The notes beneath the pieces were generated by a model. That model was not told the DNA's origin. It did no database searches and was given only the letters and a program-made list of their open reading frames with translations. From Mucilaginibacter sp. (lineage in GTDB: Bacteria > Bacteroidota > Bacteroidia > Sphingobacteriales > Sphingobacteriaceae), in contig JAQBOS010000003.1 in the NCBI GenBank assembly GCA_028287925.1, forward strand, positions 1 to 41,929: a stretch of DNA of 41,929 nucleotides, given 5' to 3'. This document shows positions 15,948 through 25,389 of this stretch, piece by piece. The stretch's first letter is position 1; the number at the start of each line of letters is the position of its first letter. The translations under genes were made by a program, and so were the position numbers.

Positions 15948-15952
15948 GTTAA

Positions 15953-17680
15953 ATGATAAATAAACACATTCAAATGCCTGCTGATAGTTTTGGTTTTATC
16001 CTGATCTTCCTGGTTACACTCATCCTGGCCATCCCGCTTGGGGCTTACATGAAAAAAGTTTACAATGGCGACCCCGGCCCTCTTGATTTTATACATCCGC
16101 TTGAAAAATGGATCTTTAAAATATGCCGCATTGATCCTGAAAGATCAATGGACTGGAAACAATATTTGCTGGCGTTATTAACCATTCAGTTGGTGTGGAT
16201 CCTTCCTGCATTCATTATCCTGATATTTCAGGGAAAGCTTTTTCTCAATCCTGCTCATATCCCGGGGATGGAGTGGTCATTGGCTTTAAATTCAGTTATA
16301 AGCTTTTTAACCAGCACCAATCTTCAGCATTATTCGGGTGAAACCGGCGCCAGTTATCTTTCGCAAACGGGGGTATTTACATTTCTTCAATTTGTTAGCG
16401 CTGCCACAAGCCTTGCCGCCGGTGTAGCCATTGTAAGAGGTTTGGCTGCCAGCCCAGGTACCGGGATTGGTAATTTTTTTAATGATTTTCTGAAATCGTG
16501 CACACGCATATTGTTACCGCTAAGTGTTGTTGTAGCTATAATTTTTATGTTTGGCGGGATGCCCATGACCTTTAAGGGGCCCAAAAAAATCACCACTTTA
16601 CAGGGTGATCCGGTTAACGTAGCCACAGGTCCTGTTGCTTCTATGGTCCCGATAAAAGAGCTGGGTTCAAATGGAGGCGGGTTTTTTGGTGCTAATGACG
16701 CACATCCTTTTGAGAATCCCGGGTTTGCCACGTTTATAGTGCATTTTATTATTGTACTGTTATTACCAATGGCGTTTGTGTTTTTTATAGGTTATTATCT
16801 TAAGCGAAAAAAATTCGCATGGATGCTTTTTTCGGTCATGACTGCAGGCTTGCTATTGCTTACTATCCCGATTGTCAAATCAGAGGCAGGCGGCAATCCA
16901 AAGGTAACCGCTATGGGCGTAAACCGATCGGTGGGTAATATGGAGGGTAAGGAAGTTCGTTTCGGTGTTAACTATTCCGCGTTCTATGCGGCCGAAAATG
17001 TGGCTATCCCGGCTGGTACGGTTGCGTCGGTACATGACAGTTATATGCCAATATCTTCTGTAGCCATGTTAGTAGGTATGCAGGTCGACGCTTTTTTTGG
17101 CGGCTTGGGAACCGGCTGGATCAATATGCTGATGTACCTGGTAATTGCTGTATTTATCGGCACGCTGATGATAGGCAGATCGCCGGAGTTGTTTGGAAAA
17201 AAAATTAGTACTGAGGAAATGCAGGTGGCCGTAGGGGTAAGTGTATTACAACTATTTGTTCCGGTGGCCCTTGCCGCAATAGCTTGCTTTGTTTATGTTA
17301 ATAAAAGTGGGGGCGGCGATACACTGGGCTGGCTAAGTAATAAGGGTCCGCACGGCTTTACTACCATGCTGTATGAGTTTATTTCCTCGGTGGCCGGTAA
17401 CGGGTCTAATTTTGGCGGCCTGGGTAATAATACAACCTTCTGGAATCTTACCACGGCTTTCGCTATGTTAACCGGGCGCTTTGTACCCATCATCGGGGGT
17501 TTGGTGATAGTTGGGTTAATGAAACAGAAAAAATTCATTCCTGCATCTTCAGGAACATTACAAACCGATTCAGCAACCTTCGGCGTTTTGCTTTTCGCCA
17601 TTATTCTTATACTAAGTGTTTTATCGCTATTTGTTATTTTTATGGCGGGGCCTATAGCCGAATATTTTTCTCTGCATTAA
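15953..17680 (+). CDS. kdpA: Orphan second KdpA paralogue
   Basis: 575 residues, full KdpA length and topology, but no kdpB, kdpC or kdpF beside it. Filter loops: [11 protein letters not shown] (from 120), GSNGGGFFGANDAHP (from 238), PAGTVASVHDS (from 353) and SSVAGNGSN (478-486). The central glycines remain, while residues around the third and fourth filters differ from the operon copy ([13 protein letters not shown]). A second possible start is M8 (15974). It could replace KdpA in the Kdp complex with changed affinity, or work alone as a channel-like carrier. It is followed after 111 bases by mgtE and is divergent from a sigma-54-driven peptide gene. The KdpA identity is firm; the role is open. 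Confidence 0.92.
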   Translation: MINKHIQMPADSFGFILIFLVTLILAIPLGAYMKKVYNGDPGPLDFIHPLEKWIFKICRIDPERSMDWKQYLLALLTIQLVWILPAFIILIFQGKLFLNPAHIPGMEWSLALNSVISFLTSTNLQHYSGETGASYLSQTGVFTFLQFVSAATSLAAGVAIVRGLAASPGTGIGNFFNDFLKSCTRILLPLSVVVAIIFMFGGMPMTFKGPKKITTLQGDPVNVATGPVASMVPIKELGSNGGGFFGANDAHPFENPGFATFIVHFIIVLLLPMAFVFFIGYYLKRKKFAWMLFSVMTAGLLLLTIPIVKSEAGGNPKVTAMGVNRSVGNMEGKEVRFGVNYSAFYAAENVAIPAGTVASVHDSYMPISSVAMLVGMQVDAFFGGLGTGWINMLMYLVIAVFIGTLMIGRSPELFGKKISTEEMQVAVGVSVLQLFVPVALAAIACFVYVNKSGGGDTLGWLSNKGPHGFTTMLYEFISSVAGNGSNFGGLGNNTTFWNLTTAFAMLTGRFVPIIGGLVIVGLMKQKKFIPASSGTLQTDSATFGVLLFAIILILSVLSLFVIFMAGPIAEYFSLH

Positions 17681-17791
17681 TCAGAAAAAGAGTAATAGTA
17701 AAATGCCTTAGATTTATCGGCCGCAATTAATCTTTTGATAATTTTAATTGCCTTAATTTGCTCAACACATTCACAATAATTTTCACGATCA

Positions 17792-19162
17792 ATGAAATCA
17801 CTTACAGATATAAAAGACCTTATTTTAAAAGGAGATCTGAAAAAATTATTTAGTAAAGATTCAAAAGAAAAATTTCATCCTTCGGAAATAGCTACACTGC
17901 TAAATTCGGTATCGCTCAGCGAAGCCCGCGGAATATTTGATTCTTTTGTTGAAGAAAGGCAGGTTAACGTTTTTCCTTTCCTGGGGCCTTATCTGCAAAA
18001 CCAGTTGATCAAAAATGCATCGGTTCAACAAAAGAGTTATATCCTAAATCACTTGAGTTCAGTTGATCGTTATGCCTTTTTAATGAGCTTAAAGGGCGTC
18101 CAGCGGTCGGCTTTGCTGGTTCATTTGGACGAACATAACAGAAAAGCTACCGAAATAATGTTAGGTTACTCTCCGCAAAGCGTAGGTAAATTATTAAATA
18201 CCAAATTCGTTACCCTTAGAAAAGAAATGACGATTGCCCAGGCCATCGATTATTTACAAAAGAACCAGCCCGATTCAGATAGCGCGAATGTATTATATGT
18301 AGTAGATGAAAAAGGGGAATTGATTGATGATATCCCGGTAAGGAGATTGGTCTTAAACGATTCCAAAAAACGAATTGAAGATATAATGGATCATCAGTTT
18401 ATCTGCCTCCAGGTTAATGATCCGATAGGTGAAGCCATAGGTAAATTTGAACAATATGACCGAAACGTTTTACCCGTAGTTACTGCTGAAAACCAGCTTT
18501 TAGGGATCGTAACCATTGATGATATCATAGATGCCGCCCAACAACGTGATACCAGGGAAATGCAGAAATTCGGGGGTGTTGAATCCCTGGAATACCCTTA
18601 TGTAAAAACACCTTTATTTTCCCTGATCAGGAAACGTGCGGGGTGGTTAATTATCCTCTTTCTAAGCGAGATGCTTACCGCCACAGCAATGGGACACTTT
18701 GAAAAAGAGATAGAATTAGCAGTTGTCCTGGCCTTGTTTGTTCCATTGGTAATTTCGAGCGGCGGTAATTGCGGCTCACAAGCGGCCACATTAATTATCC
18801 GCGCAATGGCCGTGCGTGAACTTACTGTGAGGGATTGGTGGTATGTGATGAAAAAGGAGTTGTTTTCGGGATTAATTTTAGGAATAATTTTAGGCAGCAT
18901 CGGGTTTTTGCGGATTATAACATGGCAGTATTTGCACTGGTACGATTACGGCGCTAAATTTTTACTAATGGGAAGCACCATTTTCTTTTCGTTGATCGGC
19001 ATTGTGATGTGGGGAACCTTAAGCGGTTCAATGATCCCGATATTACTTAAACGGCTTAAATTCGACCCGGCTACTTCCTCAGCACCTTTTGTAGCTACCC
19101 TTGTTGATGTAACCGGGCTAATTATCTATTTCAGTATTGCCTCTATCATTTATTTAAAATAA
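17792..19162 (+). CDS. mgtE: Magnesium transporter MgtE
   Basis: 456 residues with the MgtE layout: helical N domain (about 1-130), tandem CBS domains (about 135-262, with NVLPVVTAENQLLGIVTIDD), and a five-helix membrane pore domain from about 285. The pore domain carries the family signature SSGGNCGSQAATLIIRAM. MgtE is a Mg2+-gated Mg2+ channel of the inner membrane. It follows the orphan kdpA on the same strand with a 111-base gap and no clear terminator between, so co-transcription is possible. Confidence 0.95.
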   Translation: MKSLTDIKDLILKGDLKKLFSKDSKEKFHPSEIATLLNSVSLSEARGIFDSFVEERQVNVFPFLGPYLQNQLIKNASVQQKSYILNHLSSVDRYAFLMSLKGVQRSALLVHLDEHNRKATEIMLGYSPQSVGKLLNTKFVTLRKEMTIAQAIDYLQKNQPDSDSANVLYVVDEKGELIDDIPVRRLVLNDSKKRIEDIMDHQFICLQVNDPIGEAIGKFEQYDRNVLPVVTAENQLLGIVTIDDIIDAAQQRDTREMQKFGGVESLEYPYVKTPLFSLIRKRAGWLIILFLSEMLTATAMGHFEKEIELAVVLALFVPLVISSGGNCGSQAATLIIRAMAVRELTVRDWWYVMKKELFSGLILGIILGSIGFLRIITWQYLHWYDYGAKFLLMGSTIFFSLIGIVMWGTLSGSMIPILLKRLKFDPATSSAPFVATLVDVTGLIIYFSIASIIYLK

Positions 19163-19696
19163 CACTGTATTTATATAACGTTCCCTCCCCTGTTGTCAGC
19201 TGAGGTAGGGCAATTGCACGTTGCCATGTGATTAGTTATAGCGAACATTCTCTTTACTTAACTTGAGTCAGGCATAAGCAAACGTTCACCTCACCCCAAA
19301 CCGTTCTCTTTCATAGAAGTCCTTTGGACAACAGCGTTGAGGAGAAGCGCAAGTTTATGTATCCGGCAAAGCGTTCCACTTTTACACGCGGAACGGGGTG
19401 GAACGATGTGGAACATGCTGACTATCAGGGTTTTTAGCTTTTTTCCAATAACCAATAAATGTAAGTTTCTGATAATCAGGCATTACATAATTTGGCGTTT
19501 TTTGATCGTTGCTGTAATTTATTTATAATCAGCGTGTTCCACTTTGTTCCATGCGTTCCAGACCGTTAGTTTTGTAATCCAGAGTACGGAGTCCATTAAT
19601 TGGTTTCACATAAATAGATTTTATAGCATTGAAAATTAATATACCAGCTTTAAGCTTTGCGCATTCTGCTTTTAGCTTTTATATAATTGAGGTGCA
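19163..19696. other. 534-base non-coding stretch
   Basis: No convincing gene is present; a 63-codon plus-strand frame at 19337-19528 has an implausible composition. The left part has low-complexity pyrimidine-rich text (around 19182-19310) that looks like decayed sequence. The right part contains the inverted repeat at 19388-19562. mgtE and the DoxX-like gene converge here but I see no strong terminator. Confidence 0.5.
19388..19562. repeat. Imperfect inverted repeat with GGAAC units
   Basis: The left arm (19388-19420) holds three GGAAC units and ends GTGGAACATGCTG. The right arm (19530-19562) begins CAGCGTGTTCCAC, 12 of 13 matching its reverse complement, and holds three GTTCC units with similar spacing. 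About 109 bases lie between the arms. It could be a non-autonomous mobile element remnant or a structured RNA. Confidence 0.5.
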
Positions 19697-20086
19697 TTAT
19701 ACCACTGCTTTTAGCGTGAACATACCACTATAATACTTGCGGTAACCATATCCTAAAAGCAGGTTAGGCACCAGCAGAAAAATCCCCATTAGCCAGCCTG
19801 ACGGTACTAAAATGGTATGAAACAATAATACATTTAAGCTGATGGGGAAAAGCACAACCGCAAAGAATGGGGCATAACGGTTAAACAATAAAGATAAGCC
19901 ACCGCTTATTTGTATAATTTTTTGCATTGGGTAAAAGTAACCGGTACCCTTAAGCCCGGCAATAAAAGCCCCGGCTTTGCCAGTATGTAATGGTTGATAC
20001 GGTATAAAATGCAGAAAGTAATCAAGACCGAATACCAGGTAAAGAAATCCAAGTAAAATGCGGGATATTAATACTGTAGTTTTCAC
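19697..20086 (-). CDS. DoxX-like inner-membrane protein
   Basis: 129 residues with four hydrophobic helices. The start RILLGFLYLVFGLDYFLHF and the segment GTGYFYPMQKIIQISGGLSLLF are typical of the DoxX/DoxD-like family of small four-helix membrane proteins. The exact biochemical role in this family is poorly defined (quinone/redox or thiosulfate-linked in some members). It stands alone, 119 bases after the LytTR regulator gene on the same strand, so it may be the distal gene of that unit. Confidence 0.85.
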   Translation of the reverse strand: MKTTVLISRILLGFLYLVFGLDYFLHFIPYQPLHTGKAGAFIAGLKGTGYFYPMQKIIQISGGLSLLFNRYAPFFAVVLFPISLNVLLFHTILVPSGWLMGIFLLVPNLLLGYGYRKYYSGMFTLKAVV

Positions 20087-20205
20087 AGGGCGCTATTGTT
20101 AATATTAATTTATTCAAAACTTACCAATTAGATGGACATTTTCAAATATTGCCTTCTCAATTAATAAAATAAATATTTTTAACGGGCATCGAAATTATAC
20201 AGGAA

Positions 20206-20916
20206 TCAAAATTTCTTTTGATTGATAACCTCCATAAATGCATCCCTGAATTTTTCACTCACCGGGATCCGCTTATCGGCAATTGAAATATGGTTATCTT
20301 CAATTTTAATAAGCTGCTCATAATTAATTATATAAGAATTATGAACCCTGATAAACGGCGACTTCAGTTGCCCCTCAATATCCTTTAACCGGCGATATAT
20401 CAATAATTGTTCATCGCCTGTTACCAGTCTTACATAGTCTTTTTCTCCTTCAAAATACAGGATCTCCTTCAGTACTATTTTTCTTAATACTTTACCTGAT
20501 TTTACGAAAAAATAACCCTGTGCCGGTTCTGCACCCGGGGCCTCTTCCGGCTCTTTTTTTGAGAAATACTGTTCTATCTTTTGTACTGATGACAGGAAAC
20601 GTTTTAAGGTGATTGGTTTTAGCAGGTAGTCGATAGTTTGAAAAGTATAACTTTCTAACGCATGTTCGGAATAAGCTGTGGTAAAAACAATTTTGGTTTG
20701 GGGCGGCAATATGCCGGCCAGTTCCATACCGGTTAGCTGCGGCATGTTAATATCTAAAAAAATAAAATCAACCTGGTTTTTTCTTAAAAACGCCAATGCT
20801 TCCAAGGCGTCATAACACTTGGCCTTTAGCCGCCATGATGTGCTTTGTTTAATAAGCAGCTCCAGCAGATCTACAGCGTCAGGCTCATCATCAATAATTA
20901 TGCAGCTTAAATTCAT
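20206..20916 (-). CDS. LytTR-family response regulator (pair 1)
   Basis: 236 residues: receiver domain with acidic pair DDE at 9-11, phospho-acceptor D55 (FIFLDINMP), and the conserved DYLLKPI. A LytTR DNA-binding domain follows from about residue 133 (KSGKVLRKIVLKEILYFEGEKDYVRL ... FIRVHNSYIIN). Its ATG overlaps the kinase's TGA in an ATGA, a clear sign of translational coupling. Target genes are unknown; the divergent DUF2911 and TonB-receptor genes are candidates. Confidence 0.95.
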   Translation of the reverse strand: MNLSCIIIDDEPDAVDLLELLIKQSTSWRLKAKCYDALEALAFLRKNQVDFIFLDINMPQLTGMELAGILPPQTKIVFTTAYSEHALESYTFQTIDYLLKPITLKRFLSSVQKIEQYFSKKEPEEAPGAEPAQGYFFVKSGKVLRKIVLKEILYFEGEKDYVRLVTGDEQLLIYRRLKDIEGQLKSPFIRVHNSYIINYEQLIKIEDNHISIADKRIPVSEKFRDAFMEVINQKKF

Positions 20917-21944
20917 AGAAGTGGTATTTTTAAAAATGCATGGTATAATTCCCCGGTTTTATCAATAGTTAGTTCAAAATTTGAGCCATATAACATAGTA
21001 AGCCGTTTAGTCAGGTTAGCTATCCCAAATCCGTTAGCCTGGTTGGTTACAGACCTGAGTTTACGATTGCTGGTTTTAAAAAGCAGGTAGCCATCTTTTT
21101 GGATCAGTGAAATAGTTATCTGATTTTTTTTGCTTGACTTATCTATTCCATGCTTGAAAATATTTTCCACAAAGGTCATGAGCAACATCGGCGGAATGCG
21201 GAGTTCAGGATTGTAAGCTTTCTCAAAATCAATGATGGCCCCATGCCTGATCCGGATTTTTTCGAGTTCCATATAGTTTTCAATAAACTCCACTTCAGTG
21301 GTTACCGGCACTACGTCTTTCGGGCTTTCATCAACAAAATAGCGCATGATGTCTGACAGGCGCTCTATTAAACCTGCCGACCGGGGATCAACCTTGTAAA
21401 CCTTATAGTAAATATTGTTGAGGGTGTTGAACAGGAAATGCGGCTGTACCTGCGATTTCAGTAAATTGAGCTCAGCCTGGCTTTTTTGCAACATTATTTC
21501 TTCCGTTTGCTGCTTTAAGGTAAAATATGCAATAGAGATCCGAAAAACCAGGCTGAGAATATAGATCAGAATTCCCCCCGGAACATAATTAAGCAGTGTA
21601 AAAAAACTTACAGGAAATGTTTTTATCAATAAAAAATGGCGGTAAAGCACCACCGTTGCATAACCCCGCAAAACCCCGGTTATAACCAGGAAAAGCACTA
21701 CCAGCAGGCCGTACCAAACAAACTTTCTTTTCTGATAAAATACCGGGTATAGTACCAGGATATTCCCATAGATGATGATCGCGTAAGATGTTGTGTTGAC
21801 TATAGTATATAGCACCGATTTCAGGAAACCATCCATCGGTAACAGCGAAAAAAAGATCAACAATAATACGGCTAGCCAGATCAGTACCTGGAGCTGAACA
21901 ATACCCGGCCCTTGCCTCCATATCTTCATCTCCAAAAATACCAA
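20913..21944 (-). CDS. LytS-type sensor histidine kinase (pair 1)
   Basis: 343 residues. About four N-terminal membrane helices (roughly residues 17-140) are followed by a short coiled segment, then the His_kinase domain with H169 in SQVQPHFLFNTLNNIYYKV, and a HATPase part ending in NGFGIANLTKRLTMLYG. A second possible start is M6 (21929). It phosphorylates the regulator encoded by the overlapping downstream gene. The signal sensed is unknown. Divergent from the 22151-25159 genes. Confidence 0.94.
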   Translation of the reverse strand: MVFLEMKIWRQGPGIVQLQVLIWLAVLLLIFFSLLPMDGFLKSVLYTIVNTTSYAIIIYGNILVLYPVFYQKRKFVWYGLLVVLFLVITGVLRGYATVVLYRHFLLIKTFPVSFFTLLNYVPGGILIYILSLVFRISIAYFTLKQQTEEIMLQKSQAELNLLKSQVQPHFLFNTLNNIYYKVYKVDPRSAGLIERLSDIMRYFVDESPKDVVPVTTEVEFIENYMELEKIRIRHGAIIDFEKAYNPELRIPPMLLMTFVENIFKHGIDKSSKKNQITISLIQKDGYLLFKTSNRKLRSVTNQANGFGIANLTKRLTMLYGSNFELTIDKTGELYHAFLKIPLL

Positions 21945-22150
21945 GCTTTTTGGTTTCCGGATACTGTTTTATGCCGTTGAGGCATTTTTCTCGACAAATA
22001 CCTCAAAAATTCAGGCAATCGGTTATAAAGGCGCTAAAACTCCTCCCGTCGAATAAATAACCAGCTCCGTTAGAAATAAAATCAACTGTGTCGAAAAGAT
22101 TATTGAAGGCGGTTTGCAAAAAGCAGTTTTGATCATCAAAAATCAAAACC

Positions 22151-22666
22151 ATGAAAAAAATCAAAAACGTAATTCTGCTTTTAGCGGCAGTAATCCTATC
22201 AGCATCGGCTTATTCCCAAACTCCAAAACCAAGGGTAAGCCTGCCAGATTCAGTAACCGGAAAATTCGGCAATGCTACCATCGCCATTCATTACAGCCGT
22301 CCATCAGTAAAAGGAAGAACAATTTGGGGAGGGCTAGTTCCTTATGATAAAGTATGGCGGGCGGGCGCCAACGAAGCCACAACTTTTGAAACCGATAAGG
22401 ATCTTAAAATAGGCGATAAGCTATTGCCTGCCGGCAAATACGGTTTTTTCCTGGTCCCTAAAGAAAATGCACAATGGATTGCTGTTTTTAATAAAGTACC
22501 TAACCAGTGGGGCGCCTTCAAATATGACGAAACCCAGGATCAGCTTCGCGTAAATGTAAATACAGCACCATTAAAGAATGCACAGGAAATTTTGATCTAT
22601 AAAATTACTGCTAAAGGGTTTTCATTAGACTGGGATAAGTTGTCAGTTTTCATCCCTGTACATTAA
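22151..22666 (+). CDS. DUF2911 secreted protein
   Basis: 171 residues with a signal peptide (MKKIKNVILLLAAVILSASA, then YSQ). The mature part reads IAIHYSRPSVKGRTIWGGLVPYDKVWRAGANEATTFETDKD, which is diagnostic of the DUF2911 family common in Bacteroidota; function unknown. It precedes a TonB-dependent receptor gene by 24 bases, so the two are likely co-transcribed. Confidence 0.92.
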   Translation: MKKIKNVILLLAAVILSASAYSQTPKPRVSLPDSVTGKFGNATIAIHYSRPSVKGRTIWGGLVPYDKVWRAGANEATTFETDKDLKIGDKLLPAGKYGFFLVPKENAQWIAVFNKVPNQWGAFKYDETQDQLRVNVNTAPLKNAQEILIYKITAKGFSLDWDKLSVFIPVH

Positions 22667-22690
22667 AAATCATAAACTCAACCCCACATA

Positions 22691-25159
22691 ATGAAATTAT
22701 TTCAAATAAAATTAACAGCAATTATTCTAATGCTTTTGAGTGTTACTTCTACGCTGTACGCTCAAAATATTGGAAAAATAACCGGCATTGTAAAGGAACC
22801 CCAAACGCACGAAGTTATCTCTTTCGCCACAATAGCTTTAACAAACCAAAATACCAAAGCTAATGTTAAAGGCACACAAACAGATCTGAACGGCAATTTT
22901 GTGCTGGATAATTTACCTGCCGGTACCTTTACGCTCCGGCTAAGTTTTGTTGGCTATGATCCCGTTGTTAAAGAAAACATTGTGCTCGATCCGTCAAAAG
23001 GCATTTTAAATTTAGGCGAGATCCCGATGAATGCGGCAAAAAGCAAAGTGCTGAATGAAGTAACAGTTACCGCAAAAAAAGCCACGCTGCAAAATAGCAC
23101 CGGCAAGAAAGTGTTTTCTGTAAATCAGAGCCTGGTGAGCCAGGGTGGCACCGCAGCAGACCTTTTACAAAATGTACCCACACTACAAATTGACGTAAAT
23201 GGCAACGTTAGCCTGCGCGGATCAACCGGGGTTAAGGTATTGATTGATGGCAAACCCTCTCTTATCGCCGGCGGCGATGTTACACAAATTCTTCAGTCTA
23301 TCCCTGCCAGCTCTATTGAAACGGTAGAGGTAATTGCCAACCCATCAGCTAAATATGATGCCGAAGGCCAAGGGATTATCAACATTGTGCTTAAGAAAAA
23401 CAGCAAACCGGGCTTTAACGGGTCTGTAGCCCTGGCCGCAGGTACCCGGAAGAACTATAGTGGCAGTGCGAATTTAAGCTATCAAACAAACAAGGTTAAT
23501 CTTTATGGAAATTACAGCCTTCGCGATGGTAATACCTATAGTAATGGTTTCCAGTATTTAACTTTTTTAAAGCCAACCGATGCAACCGTTTTTTCAAATC
23601 AGCTATTCCCGTCTACCACCAGTAACAAGATCCAAAATTTAAAAACCGGGATTGATTATTCATTATCGCCAAAAAGCATATTAAGTGTTTCAGGGAGCCT
23701 TAACCTGCGTAATACTCACCGCGATGAGCTTTTGGATTTAGATTACCTGGATGCAAACAAGGTTCCTATCCAATCAAGCCGCCAAAACAACACAACCAAT
23801 AATAATGGAAAAAGTTATGAGCTGGACCTTGATTATAGCCAGCATTTTAAAAAGCCTAAAGAAGAATTAACCTTCAATTTTGCTTATTCACATGGCACAT
23901 CCAGGAATTTGCAGGTTTATCAAAGCCATTCAAACATTATAAACGAGCGGGGGCCCGATCCCGACCCCTTGGAAAGCGATATCTGGAACAACAGCACCAA
24001 TTATAATATCCAGGCCGATTATATTTTGCCAGTAGGTAAAACCGGGCAAATATCTGCCGGTTACCGCAGCCAGATCAGCCTGGGTAATAACAATCAGAAT
24101 GCCTATAATCTTGGCAGCGCAGGTGCTGAGCCTATTTATTCATTTACCAATCTTTTCGGTAGTAATAAGCAGGTTCATGCCATCTATTTAAATTACCAGA
24201 ACCAGGTTAAGAATTTTAGTTATGAGGTAGGTTTAAGAGGTGAAGACACTCATTTAAACGCTACCTATCAGGGCTACGATGCAAACAACTCATTATATAG
24301 TACGCCTATTAGCGTTCCAAGTAAAGGGCTATACCCCAGCGTTTTTTTAACGCAAAAACTACAAAACAATCAGCAGCTGCAATTTAGCTTTATCAACCGG
24401 GTAACACGGCCCACCCCAAGGGAACTTAATCCGTCAACAGATTTCTCTGACCCCACAAATTATGAAACGGGCAATCCGCATTTGATCCCCGAGAGCATCA
24501 ACTCTTTAGAATTGGGCTACAACAAAATCTGGCAAAATATATCATTCACAAGCAGCCTTTATTACAGCAGGCTTAATAATGTAATTAAACACATAGAAAG
24601 CGACCCGGTTGATGGACTTATTATTACAACCGCTCAAAATTTAAAGCACTCTACTACAACAGGGCTTGAATTGATTGGTCATTTTGATTTAATTAAAGCA
24701 TGGGATTTTACAGCTAACGCGAATATTTTTGAGCGAAAAAACGATGCCGCCCCACAGTATGGTATTGCTGCAAATAGCGGCCTGAGCTGGAATGCAAACA
24801 TTACAAATAATGTATCGCTTGTAAAAAACCTTTCTGTACAAATTCGCGCTGATTACCGTGCGGCAGACATAATTGTACAGGATAGAAACCGCCCCGCTTT
24901 TGGACTGGATGCAGGCGCCAGGTATGATTTTCCAGGTAACAAAGCGTCATTAAGTTTTAACAGTATTGACATTTTTAACAGTCGTAAATGGGCGTTTTTA
25001 AGGAGGAGTGACGATTTACTTTTAGATTTTGAGCGCCGCACAATAAGTTCAAGGGGTACTTTTACGTTTACTTATCGGTTTGGTAAAAGTGGCATTAACT
25101 CCAAACCGCCAAAGAAAAAGGAAGACAGGCCGGATAAACGGATTGATGACGCTTCTTAA
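22691..25159 (+). CDS. TonB-dependent receptor, OMP_b-brl_3 type
   Basis: 822 residues. A signal peptide (to about residue 24, ending LYAQ) is followed by a carboxypeptidase-regulatory-like beta-sandwich (about 26-115, GKITGIVKEP ... LRLSFVGYDP), a plug domain (VLNEVTVTAKKATL ... VLIDGKPSL ... VEVIANPSAKYDAEG) and a large outer-membrane barrel. The C-terminal tail is charged and lysine-rich (KPPKKKEDRPDKR), beyond the last barrel strand FTFTYRFGKSG, which is unusual. Substrate unknown. It is bracketed by two LytS/LytTR pairs. Confidence 0.92.
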   Translation: MKLFQIKLTAIILMLLSVTSTLYAQNIGKITGIVKEPQTHEVISFATIALTNQNTKANVKGTQTDLNGNFVLDNLPAGTFTLRLSFVGYDPVVKENIVLDPSKGILNLGEIPMNAAKSKVLNEVTVTAKKATLQNSTGKKVFSVNQSLVSQGGTAADLLQNVPTLQIDVNGNVSLRGSTGVKVLIDGKPSLIAGGDVTQILQSIPASSIETVEVIANPSAKYDAEGQGIINIVLKKNSKPGFNGSVALAAGTRKNYSGSANLSYQTNKVNLYGNYSLRDGNTYSNGFQYLTFLKPTDATVFSNQLFPSTTSNKIQNLKTGIDYSLSPKSILSVSGSLNLRNTHRDELLDLDYLDANKVPIQSSRQNNTTNNNGKSYELDLDYSQHFKKPKEELTFNFAYSHGTSRNLQVYQSHSNIINERGPDPDPLESDIWNNSTNYNIQADYILPVGKTGQISAGYRSQISLGNNNQNAYNLGSAGAEPIYSFTNLFGSNKQVHAIYLNYQNQVKNFSYEVGLRGEDTHLNATYQGYDANNSLYSTPISVPSKGLYPSVFLTQKLQNNQQLQFSFINRVTRPTPRELNPSTDFSDPTNYETGNPHLIPESINSLELGYNKIWQNISFTSSLYYSRLNNVIKHIESDPVDGLIITTAQNLKHSTTTGLELIGHFDLIKAWDFTANANIFERKNDAAPQYGIAANSGLSWNANITNNVSLVKNLSVQIRADYRAADIIVQDRNRPAFGLDAGARYDFPGNKASLSFNSIDIFNSRKWAFLRRSDDLLLDFERRTISSRGTFTFTYRFGKSGINSKPPKKKEDRPDKRIDDAS

Positions 25160-25251
25160 ACTGTAAAAAAATTAACAGTGGTGAGATATTAGGTAAATAA
25201 ACACAAAGATCTTCCTTCAATCGTTCTTGGGGTCAGTTAATAGTTAATAAA

Positions 25252-25283
25252 AAATCAGGCATTGCGAAGGGAATGCCTGATTT
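25252..25283 (+). terminator. Terminator after the receptor gene
   Basis: AAATCAGGCATT (25252-25263) and its exact reverse complement (25272-25283) form a 12-base stem with an 8-base loop, ending in TTT. It separates the receptor gene from the second kinase gene. Confidence 0.75.
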
Positions 25284-25389
25284 ACTGATCAGCTTCATCA
25301 ATACCGTAATATTGTCCCTTTCAAACCCTTAATTGTCCATTTGATTATATTATTGATGGATTCTCCGGGAATTAAAGCGAAATTTATAC

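Noticed and set aside
15700-15952. ydaO-type c-di-AMP riboswitch before the orphan kdpA
   Set aside because: The conserved core segments I know for that riboswitch are not present; only simple hairpins with T-runs are seen.
19337-19528. 63-codon plus-strand frame
   Set aside because: Its composition is odd, it has no domain or signal pattern, and it overlaps the GGAAC inverted repeat; most likely chance.
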